Of a stretch of DNA of 36,878 bases, positions 27,221-35,789 are shown one piece after another; positions within the stretch are counted from its first letter, which is position 1; each line of letters begins with the position of its first letter. This DNA is from Ramicandelaber brevisporus (Eukaryota; Kickxellomycota; Ramicandelaberales; Ramicandelaberaceae): NCBI GenBank assembly GCA_025201865.1, contig MU602887.1, positions 1 to 36,878 of the forward strand. The letters run 5' to 3'. The translations under genes were made by a program, and so were the position numbers. Under the pieces are notes generated by a model. It searched no databases, was not told the DNA's origin, and worked only from the letters and a program-made list of their open reading frames with translations.

Positions 27221-29263
27221 ATGTCGACCGTGAAGATCAAGACAGAGCCAACTACAGCAGCAACAACAACAGTAGCAGTGGACGTGCAAGTCAAGCTCGA
27301 GCCGAGTCTCTCAACAACTGATATCAAACTCGAACAGCACACTTCAGATATTGACACCAAACTCGAGCCTGACTCGGATATTGACAGCGAGGAAGGTGAA
27401 GCAGGCGACATCAAATCTGAGAGTGATGATGACGGTGAAGACACAGACCAGATCCAGTTCACAGTAACTCCTAAGAATCAGCGACAGTTGATATGTAAAC
27501 ATCCTGGGTGTGATCGTAGATTCAATTCAGTCGGCAGTCGGAGTATGCACCAACATGAGCACAAACTCCAAACAGAACTCAACACACATGGAAAGACTTA
27601 CATTCTGACTCGGCAGTCGTTAGATGATCGATGGTCATGTCCTATTCCGGATTGTATATCAACAGCCAAAACCATTGCAGCTTTATGCGTTCATATACGG
27701 AATAAACACGGTAGCACGACAAACCATCAACAAAATCAGCAGCATCCATCTCTGAATACTCAGCAAAAACGCTATTTCATTGATGTGGATAACTTTCATG
27801 TGAATGGAGTTCGTTATGGCTATCATACTACAACTGGAGTGTTCATTTGTCATGAATGTAGACTCGTGCCAGAATGTCTTCTGACACATTCACAACAGAA
27901 ACATGGATATGGTGAGAAGTCGATTGAGAGCTCTGTTCTGCCAGAAAGTGCTGTAAATGCAACAGCCGATCCCAATATCAATCAGCACACTAGCAACACC
28001 TACCTTGTATCAGCAATTAGCCAGCCACATTGGCGGCATCCAGACGTTGTTCAAGGTTGGTTGTGTGTCACATCCGATTGCGGATATTGTGGTTATACAA
28101 CTCAAAATAAGGCTAGTCACAAGAAAAGATCGCATTACGGAGGACAGCTACTAACTGTCCCAGCACTCGTACTGCGCCTCATTTCATCGAAAGCACATGC
28201 TTCGTGCTTTCTCATTACTCGCATAGACCAAGCAAGTGGTGCTGTCACAGTCAGTAGTAGCAACAGAGTGAATCGACACAGACTTGACTACAGCCACAAT
28301 GGATTGAATGCTCGAAATGAGAATGGAGATGATGTCTATCAGAACGAGACCACAGACGCATCCAATTCGAAGCGACAATGGAAGTGTGAGTATCCAGATT
28401 GCGAACATGTTGTCAGCTCATCTGCTCAACTTAGCTCGCATCGGCGCGAACACAAGCTTGAAGCAGTGATCAATATACAAGGCAGTACTTTCGGTCTTAA
28501 CCGTCAGTCGTTAGATGATCGATGGCCATGTCCATTTCGTGATTGTAATGCAGCGTATAAAACAGTTTGTAATACTCATGGGCATGTTCTAAGAGTACAT
28601 TGTACAGAAACTAAGCAAAAGCGGACTAACACCGATGGCGACAGTCAGCAGCAGCAGCAGCAGCGGCAACTTCAAAATATCAAGAGACAGCGCACTATTC
28701 AATATTTAAATGTGAATGACTTTTACGTTTGTGGCACTAGATATGGCTATCATAATACAATTGGAATATTCATTTGTCACGAATGTCGACTGGCTCCAGA
28801 ATGTCTACTTACACACTTGCAACAGAAACATGCATTTGATGAGAAATCGATTGATAGTGCAATTTTACCGGAAAGTGCTAGGATTGCTGGAAGCGATCCC
28901 AATGGAAACCAGCACACCAGCAATCCACACCTCACAGCAGCAACTAGCCAGCCAAGTCAACCCCGGCATCCAGACGTTGTTCAAGGTTGGTTGTGTATTA
29001 CATCAGGTTGCGGACATTGTGGTTACACACTCTATAATAAAAAGGATCACAAAAAATTTATTCATAAAGGCAAACAGCTATCGACAGTTCCTGCTCTTGT
29101 GCTGAGATTACTTTATGGGAAGACGCAAACTTTGTGCTTTCTTATCACTCGGTTGGATGCCACCACCAATAATGTCAAACCAAGTGATTCAACAAATCAG
29201 TGCAATAACGAGTGTGATACCGAAGATGGCGATGAGTTAGTGCTGAGTGATTATAGTGATTAA
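27221..29263 (+). CDS. eight-zinc-finger protein, tandem duplication with OrsD-like fingers
   Basis: This 680-residue protein has an acidic Thr/Glu/Asp-rich N-terminus (about 1-85) with IKTEP/VKLEP-type motifs resembling sumoylation sites. Two homologous units follow (about 88-345 and 385-655). Each holds two classical fingers, C-x4-C-x12-H-x3-H (from C92 and C389) and C-x4-C-x12-H-x4-H. Each then has two fingers of another kind, both C-x2-C-x9-H-x4-H: FICHECR...CLLTH and, after GWLC, CGYCGY or CGHCGY. The second kind, with the linker HPDVVQGW, recalls the OrsD/DUF3505 family of fungi, found near secondary-metabolism genes and in some mobile elements. The units end in VPALVLRL and CFLITR. Nuclear DNA binding is inferred; no target is known. 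The uninterrupted frame and normal neighbours give no sign that it is itself a transposon. Confidence 0.85.
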   Translation: MSTVKIKTEPTTAATTTVAVDVQVKLEPSLSTTDIKLEQHTSDIDTKLEPDSDIDSEEGEAGDIKSESDDDGEDTDQIQFTVTPKNQRQLICKHPGCDRRFNSVGSRSMHQHEHKLQTELNTHGKTYILTRQSLDDRWSCPIPDCISTAKTIAALCVHIRNKHGSTTNHQQNQQHPSLNTQQKRYFIDVDNFHVNGVRYGYHTTTGVFICHECRLVPECLLTHSQQKHGYGEKSIESSVLPESAVNATADPNINQHTSNTYLVSAISQPHWRHPDVVQGWLCVTSDCGYCGYTTQNKASHKKRSHYGGQLLTVPALVLRLISSKAHASCFLITRIDQASGAVTVSSSNRVNRHRLDYSHNGLNARNENGDDVYQNETTDASNSKRQWKCEYPDCEHVVSSSAQLSSHRREHKLEAVINIQGSTFGLNRQSLDDRWPCPFRDCNAAYKTVCNTHGHVLRVHCTETKQKRTNTDGDSQQQQQQRQLQNIKRQRTIQYLNVNDFYVCGTRYGYHNTIGIFICHECRLAPECLLTHLQQKHAFDEKSIDSAILPESARIAGSDPNGNQHTSNPHLTAATSQPSQPRHPDVVQGWLCITSGCGHCGYTLYNKKDHKKFIHKGKQLSTVPALVLRLLYGKTQTLCFLITRLDATTNNVKPSDSTNQCNNECDTEDGDELVLSDYSD

Positions 29264-29554
29264 GATGATATCAATTAACTGGAAATAGCCACATTATCTG
29301 CACAACCTCAAGTTTCACAATTTTAATATGTCCAATATCCCACCACCAGTTAATCTTGAAAATGAGGTCTATTGAATAACTCAGAGTTGGTCATGTCGAA
29401 TCTCACAATCTTTTAAACACAAATTTAATCATAATCACTTCATGCGATTCAATTGATGTGCTTGTTAGCGCGCTTGACTACTGCTGCCTGGTATTCGAGA
29501 GGTCAACAGAAAACGCTCACCATCCGACACTGCAAAACCATATAATAATCATAA

Positions 29555-31147
29555 TTATTTAAAATATTCAATTCTAAGAATCTTGTTACTTTGGCCTACC
29601 AGCGTTTCGCGAGGAATTTTAAGTTCGACCTTCAATTTAAGCAAGCGTAAATTTGGAAACATTTCGATAAGCATCTTGGCGGTGCTTATATCGAATCTAT
29701 GCAAACCAATTTGGATGCTCAGAGTACGAACTGAAAGATTTACATAGCCGCGTCGAGCATGTAAAGTCTTCTTCGAAAAACAACTTTCATTTAGTACAAT
29801 CAATTCCAGACGGGGAGCACCATGGAGAATGAAGTCAAGAATGTGCTGCCGAATGAAGTACCGGGTCATCTCTCGGGTTGGTTTGAAGACAAAGCTCTTG
29901 AGCTTGATGAGCTGTCGTTGTGGCTGGCGGTTAATGTGGTACTCGAATCGTACGTTGTTGTCAACTTCGAGGTGTTGGAGATGCGGAATATGCTCGGCAA
30001 CTTGGTTAATATTTAGAATCTCGCCAGAGCCGTTCACTACCAGTCGTTGCAAATTTGGCACATGATTGGCAATCAATTCATACACAAAGATAGCACAGTC
30101 CTTGTAGAAAACCAGCTCGCTAAGTGATGGCCAATCGTGACTAAACACTCTCTCTAACACCTTGTGATCAAATTGTGACACTTTAACAAAAGTCATGCGC
30201 TGAAGCACTGGGAATCGATCGGGAATGAGATCATAGGCACCAACCAGACGACTTTCATTGAATCCCGCATATCCAAGAGTTAATTTGACCAACCGAGGGA
30301 AGGAGATGTCAAGGTTGCCAAGGAAGAAGCTTAGTCCATGTGTTGTGCCGGACAAATCGAGCTCAGTAAGCATTTCGGCGAGCTTCGAGCGATGCTGTAG
30401 AGGGGCGGAGGGCATTAGCCGGGCAGTGATCTTGAAGGAATACTGTTCTGTATTGACAATCGAAGCCAGAATCTCGTCTAGGGCTGCAACGTGCTTCTGC
30501 GTCGCCACATAAATATCCCAGTAAACTGCTATTGGATGGTCAGATCGTCCAATGCGCAGTGCGAGTTCCACATCCTTAACTGCCGCAATGTTTGTCCACA
30601 TATACCGCGGCAGGTTCAAGTGCAAGCGACACAGATTGTTCAATTCGACACCTTCGAAGATGCTATAGCCTCGATCCGTAAGATACAGTGTGAGATCAAC
30701 CACATTGGGCATCTGAATCCTACTAAAGTGCTCTCGTGGTCCACGAAAAGTAACAGTTGCAATCCGCACAAGATGTCCATACGTTTGCCAAGCCGAAGCT
30801 GGGATGCGGTTGACTAGGCTGTAATCCAGGTAAAGCTCGCGCCAGACAGCTCGCGCAAATGCATTGTGGAACTGGCTATTAACAGTTAGCAGCAGCGCAG
30901 CTTCTTGACGGGAAGGGTATGTGGCGATCTCTTCGAGTAGATCATACGGCAATATAAACGGTTGGCTTGAGTGAGATGAGAAGATTCTTGTCAAGGAGTG
31001 CCAGCCGTGTTGGCTTATCGCCTTGACTTTCTCGAGGAGCATACTTTGTGTAGACAATTGATAGAGGAAGAAGGACGTAGAGTAGAAGAATACAGAATGG
31101 ATGGATTTGGTGGCTTGCAGAGTTCGTGAATGGGTTACAGTCGCCAT
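29555..31147 (-). CDS. F-box / leucine-rich-repeat-like protein
   Basis: This protein has 530 residues from the first ATG. Residues 62-105 (ILPYDLLEEIATYPSRQEA, then NAFARAVWREL) have the shape of an F-box, the motif that binds Skp1 in SCF ubiquitin ligases. The remainder has degenerate leucine-rich repeats (LTELDLSGTTHGLSFF, FPRLVKLTLGYAG, VPNLQRLVVNGSGE, IPHLQHLEVDNN) that would bind a substrate. A TATAAA sequence overlaps the first ATG, so transcription may begin inside the frame and M36 (31042) may be the real start. That start would remove an odd aromatic N-terminal stretch. Genes like this are numerous and fast-evolving in some early-diverging fungi. The substrate is unknown. Confidence 0.75.
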   Translation of the reverse strand: MATVTHSRTLQATKSIHSVFFYSTSFFLYQLSTQSMLLEKVKAISQHGWHSLTRIFSSHSSQPFILPYDLLEEIATYPSRQEAALLLTVNSQFHNAFARAVWRELYLDYSLVNRIPASAWQTYGHLVRIATVTFRGPREHFSRIQMPNVVDLTLYLTDRGYSIFEGVELNNLCRLHLNLPRYMWTNIAAVKDVELALRIGRSDHPIAVYWDIYVATQKHVAALDEILASIVNTEQYSFKITARLMPSAPLQHRSKLAEMLTELDLSGTTHGLSFFLGNLDISFPRLVKLTLGYAGFNESRLVGAYDLIPDRFPVLQRMTFVKVSQFDHKVLERVFSHDWPSLSELVFYKDCAIFVYELIANHVPNLQRLVVNGSGEILNINQVAEHIPHLQHLEVDNNVRFEYHINRQPQRQLIKLKSFVFKPTREMTRYFIRQHILDFILHGAPRLELIVLNESCFSKKTLHARRGYVNLSVRTLSIQIGLHRFDISTAKMLIEMFPNLRLLKLKVELKIPRETLVGQSNKILRIEYFK

Positions 31148-31365
31148 TTATAACGCCTCTCTCTCTCGACATCGCGATTCAACTACACACGCAAACATCT
31201 GGGAGATCAAGTTTACGATGTTTGATTGATACAGCACGCATTATTGAGAGTGCTCATGAATAGAGATGAAGCTGGATGTCGAAACAGATGTCGATGTGAT
31301 ATGTTTCGCAGCTCTCTATCCTTGTTTGCAGCGATTCTTTTTTTTTTTTTCAAAAAGTCTGTACG

Positions 31366-34335
31366 ATGGCGAAAAAGTCTAAAGCTCTCAGATCCGGCTC
31401 GAGGGTTGCTGAAGATGCTGGATCTCTACCGATCGTTGACGCATCTGAAGAGACAAAGTCTGCCAATATCTCAACAGTAGCTGGCTCGAAGAAGAAGTGC
31501 CCTCATCTCAAAGCAATCAAAGTCAACAAGTTAAAGAAACAGCTACAGTCACTTCCGGAACACTGCATTTCATGTCCAGATACATCATCCACTGTAGCCA
31601 TTGATGAAAATGGTGATGATAGTGATAATGATGGTAATACTGCTAGAGTAACTAGTGATACATCCAAGAAATCCACTGTGGTTTGCCTATCGTGTATGAA
31701 AGTTGTTTGTAGTTCGATGATTGCACGCGCTCAACGCGGCCAGCTTCCATCCTCAGTGGTATCAGCATCTACTGTATCTAAAGAAGACGGCAAAACAGAC
31801 CACGCAGTCAAACACTTTATGGCAACTTCAAGCGTCCATAACCTGTTCTTTGATCCGAATGCAGAGCCAGGGTGCGATGCTTGGTGTTTTGGGTGTAACT
31901 CGTTCATTATCCCGGAAGGGCACAATAACGTGGTAATCAACGATGTGCGCGCAGCTCTGTCCAAAAGCAGGCAGATTCAGCAACAGCAGCAACAGCAGCA
32001 ACAGTTGAAACCATCAGCTATTGATGAAATTATAGATTCAAAGAAAGCCAAAGGCAATAAAAAGAAGTGGAAATCATCGAAAACTGGCGAAGATGACTCG
32101 GAGGCAGATAACGACAATAACAATAATAATGAAGAAGATGAAGATGATGCTGTTGGCTCGAAATCAAAACAGAAACGCGGAAAGAAGGATGCAAAAGCCC
32201 ATAAATCAGCTGCCAAAGAGTCGACGAATGCGATTGGAGGAGATTATACAGTATCGAATGGAGTGTTTGGATTGGTTAATCTTGGCAACACTTGTTTCTT
32301 CAACTCTACAGTGCAGGCTCTGATTCATACCAAGCCGCTTCAGCAAGTTATTCTCACACATCCCGCGCCGCCATTTGCTCAGCTGTTGGATTCAGCGTCT
32401 GGCAATGGTGGAGAAAGCACAGACTTTACGCCACTGTTAGCTGGATTTGCTCGGTTGCTGAACACTGCTATCCGGTCATCTCCATCAATTGACACTTCAT
32501 CATTCCAGAGCGTTACAAGTGAGTCTAAGTGGGCACAGCCAATAACCAAACTCATTTCTGGTGCACACAAGGCATCGAAGCGCGCAGCCAGCATTGGTGC
32601 CTTGAATCCAGGCGAGCTGTTTGGGCCAATTGCAAAGAGATGGTCTCAGTTTAAGGGATTCAACCAGCAAGACGCACATGAATTGTTGCGTGTATTGGTA
32701 GATGGACTCGACACAGATGCTGCAAAGATGATGTCAAAATCAAACAATGATGGTGATAATGATGACGACAATAATGATGATAATGCCAACGATGATAATG
32801 AGAAGAATCATTTGAAGAAGAGTGAAAATGGCAGTAAAAAGAAACCGCAGTCGTTTATTGCACAGTTGTTGGGTGGTCGATTGGCTAGCATGGTTTTATG
32901 CGATGGATGCCACACAGTGTCTCATGCCACAGAGCCATTCTTTGATTTGTCATTGCCTCTCGCATGGAACATTGCCGACGACGAGGCTTCGAGTAAAATA
33001 GATTCCGATATCAATGGAGACAAACAGCCAGTCTACAAGCAACAAAAGTCCAAGACAGATTCAACTCCAAAATCAGTGTCAGTGTCAAAACTAAAGAAGA
33101 CTACACATACAACTGCGACAAGTACAGACTCAACCACAGAGACTGCGGCTAACATCATCGAGAAAGCTAACAGTGATGCCAGTAGTGAGAATGAAATTAC
33201 CAGCAACGACCACAGTGATGAAGGGATTGAAACACCTGACCTCAAAGGTGGCATTAATGATAATGCTGTTTCTGGCAATGAGATTGCGAACAGTGATCAT
33301 GAAGATGGCGAGATGGATAACGACAAGGTTGATGCTGAGGCAGAATCAGCTGAAGAATCTAATGAAGAAGTCGATAGTATTGCTAAAGATGTAGCTCAGG
33401 TGAATATTGTAGATGAATCGCTAGTATTGCCAACATTATCAGCATCAGCATCATCGTCATCAGAAGTGTCTTCGACAGAGTCCGAGCCAACTGGACCAGT
33501 TGAGCCAGTTGAACCAATTGAGCCAGTTGAGCCAGTTCCATTGATTGCACCGCGTCTTTCCTGGGATGAAGTTCCTGCAGACCGCCGTGAGGCCATCTCC
33601 CAACTCTTCAACAATTTTGAACAAAAGTCGCAGCATGAAATCAAAGCCGAGTACAGCATCTCCCACAGCTTGATGCGCATGACTCGTGTCGAGCGCCTTC
33701 TTGGTGACAACCGATATGCCTGTCAAAACTGCGCCAAGCTCTTCCCAGACTTTGTTGCTCATAAACCAGAGCCGCAGCCTCCTGTCAAATCCACAAAGTC
33801 TCATCAACAGTCATCAGCACCAGCAACCCCACCAACACCAGTCATTTATCGGAACGCACGTCGTCGCCAGCTGTTACTAGATCCACTGCCGCCCGTACTG
33901 GTACTCCATTTGAAGCGATTTGCGCATGTATACTCAGCGAGTTACAGTGGCAGAAAGAGTAGGGGTGGTGGAGGTGGTGTTGGATTACGGAAGATTGATA
34001 CAGCGATTGAGATTCCCGAATTCATTGACATGAAAGAATGGCTGGCACAGTCGGAAATGCTGCAAAAGGCGTATGGCCAAGACGATGCAGCTTCCGAGAC
34101 AAACAACAGTGGCGACAGTGGCACGCGCTATAGATTGTACGCTGTTGTGGATCATGACGGGTCAATGTCAGCTGGCCATTACACGGCGATTGTTCGCGTC
34201 AACACGGCGGAGAGTGGCAGCGGGGATGAGGGCAAGTCACCATGGGTGTATATTAGCGATACTCGCGCTTCCCCGTCGACGCTTGAACAGGCACTTGCTG
34301 GGGATGGCTACATTTACTTTTACGAAAAATGTTAA
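31366..34335 (+). CDS. ubiquitin-specific protease, USP16/USP45-like
   Basis: This 989-residue cysteine protease removes ubiquitin. Its N-terminal zinc-finger UBP domain lies at about 45-185 (C45-P-H47, VVCLSCMKVVC, C170-DAW-C174-FG-C177) and reads free ubiquitin tails. A Lys/acidic linker with a poly-Gln run follows. The USP core begins at about 298: catalytic C310 in LGNTCFFNS, the QQDAHELL box at 434-441, and the His box with H938 in AGHYTAI, with D965 (ISDTR) the likely third residue. An acidic Ser/Glu-rich insert at about 515-730 splits the core. The order ZnF-UBP, linker, split USP matches USP16/USP45, which act on ubiquitinated histone H2A and DNA repair proteins in animals; that role is only inferred here. 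The local PVEPVEPIEPVEPV repeat is low complexity. Confidence 0.9.
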   Translation: MAKKSKALRSGSRVAEDAGSLPIVDASEETKSANISTVAGSKKKCPHLKAIKVNKLKKQLQSLPEHCISCPDTSSTVAIDENGDDSDNDGNTARVTSDTSKKSTVVCLSCMKVVCSSMIARAQRGQLPSSVVSASTVSKEDGKTDHAVKHFMATSSVHNLFFDPNAEPGCDAWCFGCNSFIIPEGHNNVVINDVRAALSKSRQIQQQQQQQQQLKPSAIDEIIDSKKAKGNKKKWKSSKTGEDDSEADNDNNNNNEEDEDDAVGSKSKQKRGKKDAKAHKSAAKESTNAIGGDYTVSNGVFGLVNLGNTCFFNSTVQALIHTKPLQQVILTHPAPPFAQLLDSASGNGGESTDFTPLLAGFARLLNTAIRSSPSIDTSSFQSVTSESKWAQPITKLISGAHKASKRAASIGALNPGELFGPIAKRWSQFKGFNQQDAHELLRVLVDGLDTDAAKMMSKSNNDGDNDDDNNDDNANDDNEKNHLKKSENGSKKKPQSFIAQLLGGRLASMVLCDGCHTVSHATEPFFDLSLPLAWNIADDEASSKIDSDINGDKQPVYKQQKSKTDSTPKSVSVSKLKKTTHTTATSTDSTTETAANIIEKANSDASSENEITSNDHSDEGIETPDLKGGINDNAVSGNEIANSDHEDGEMDNDKVDAEAESAEESNEEVDSIAKDVAQVNIVDESLVLPTLSASASSSSEVSSTESEPTGPVEPVEPIEPVEPVPLIAPRLSWDEVPADRREAISQLFNNFEQKSQHEIKAEYSISHSLMRMTRVERLLGDNRYACQNCAKLFPDFVAHKPEPQPPVKSTKSHQQSSAPATPPTPVIYRNARRRQLLLDPLPPVLVLHLKRFAHVYSASYSGRKSRGGGGGVGLRKIDTAIEIPEFIDMKEWLAQSEMLQKAYGQDDAASETNNSGDSGTRYRLYAVVDHDGSMSAGHYTAIVRVNTAESGSGDEGKSPWVYISDTRASPSTLEQALAGDGYIYFYEKC

Positions 34336-35258
34336 TTTGTGCTCATCCGCCTGGAAACAGTGAAATTTTTAAAGTGGGCTTGCTATTGCCGGGGCACACA
34401 CTGTCGGGACGCCAGGATCGGTCAAGCTAGGAGAGGGGTCAATAAGTGGACATATAGGGATGACGCCAAGCTTTTGCATACTTTCCCCGGTCTTTTATGA
34501 CCCGTCTCATATCTAAGCAGAATATGATATAAGACTAACACCGAAACGAACCAGACAATGCCGAACCAAACCGAAAAAAACATAGCGTGGCGACAGCAAC
34601 GGGGGGAACAAGTGCTGAAAGCCAACGCAACCACCTTCACTTGATGACAACGACGACCAACGACAGCAAGCAAGAGGTGGGGGAGAAAGCCAGCGGAAGA
34701 GGGACGAACCAAGAGAGAGAGAGGAACAGATGGAACATGCCGCTGGGAAAACCCGGATGGACATTGACGCAGATACAAAGACGCAGAGGAAGAGAGAGAC
34801 CAGGGACAGGAGGGAACACGCCGTGCTTGAGAGGATCTTGAGACAAAAGCGGATACAGTGAAAGACAAAGGTTAGAGGAAGGGAGGGAGAGAGAACGAAC
34901 CAAAAAGATAATGCACCACGCTCGTCTTCAGCTGCAGAACGCGGTTTATGAGAAGATAACTGAGACAGGCAACCAGCCACATTCTCTTATGAAACAATGT
35001 TTGAACGTGTACGATTTATTAGTGTTTGCATTTTCTTCACTCTAGTGAAACTTTCTGGATCCAAGCGGATTTGCCCATTTGAACAAATTAAGCATCATAT
35101 TCAATTCAAACGCGCAATTCTATTTGATAGTACGGAAAGGCTACTACATCAGACAGCACTTAAGTATCAGCCAGGTGCACGAATCGAATGAAGCGGCCGA
35201 TTGGCAAGTCAGGTGTCCAGAAAACGAGCACATTTCGGACTTAGAAACGGCTCAGTTG

Positions 35259-35360
35259 CAGGGGTAGAGTAACAAACTCCGCTACGAGGTAATCCACGCA
35301 TGTGTGACGTAGCCTATAACAGTCAAACAGGCAGGGGTAGAGCAAGAAAAAAACTCCGCT
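35259..35360 (+). promoter_or_regulatory. paired GCAGGGGTAGAG elements
   Basis: GCAGGGGTAGAG occurs at 35259-35270 and 35331-35342, each followed after a short A-rich spacer by AAACTCCGCT. The spacing of 72 bases and the matching flanks suggest a repeated regulatory site. Each copy holds AGGGG, the stress-response element core of yeast, and an inverse CCCCT lies at 35418. Whether such a factor acts in this organism is unknown. Confidence 0.4.
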
Positions 35361-35568
35361 CGAAGACTGGACTAGCACACGATGCAAAGTGCGCTGGGAA
35401 CATTCAAAGAGCCAAGCCGCCCCTGGAATCTCGAAGCGTCAAAGAGGAGAGAAAATGCAGCGGCTGTCCAAATAAAGAGAGAAAAGAACGCAGCAGCCTA
35501 TTACACAGCAGAGAAATGAAAAAGGCCGCGCACTCACCTTACATGTGTTGGTCAGCAGGCGAGCGAGG

Positions 35569-35576
35569 TATATAGA
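35569..35576 (+). promoter_or_regulatory. TATA box of the mucin-like gene
   Basis: TATATAGA stands about 215 bases before the start codon, right of the paired GGGG elements and left of a C/T-rich leader. The order of elements and the strong codon bias of the gene fit a highly expressed TATA promoter. Confidence 0.6.
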
Positions 35577-35789
35577 CCCGGCCGGCTTTCTTGATCCTCG
35601 CGTCTTTCCATTCTGTAGCTCTCAACCTCACAAACTCTCTTGCAACTCTTTCTCGCTGAAACGCACTCTCCCTTTAAACAAAGCCAAAGCGCTGGTCGTC
35701 TTTAACAACCTTCTTATCCTTCATCCCTCTCTGCCTTTACCTTCTGGTTCTGATTGACTCAAACCTAACCTGTCTCTCCTTATCTACTA

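Larger units (their letters stand above)
34336..35789. other. 1.45 kb intergenic region, promoter of the mucin-like gene
   Basis: I accept no gene here. The left part (about 34550-34900) is strongly purine-rich on the plus strand and opens long Ser/Leu/Cys frames on the minus strand without domains. The right part holds an imperfect direct repeat, STRE-like cores, a TATA box at 35569 and a C/T-rich leader, together a well-formed promoter for the downstream gene. Confidence 0.55.

Noticed and set aside
34422-34980. Two overlapping minus-strand frames of about 150 codons
   Set aside because: They lie in a purine-rich tract that yields Ser/Leu/Cys-rich frames by composition. The two frames compete over the same bases and neither shows a family motif.
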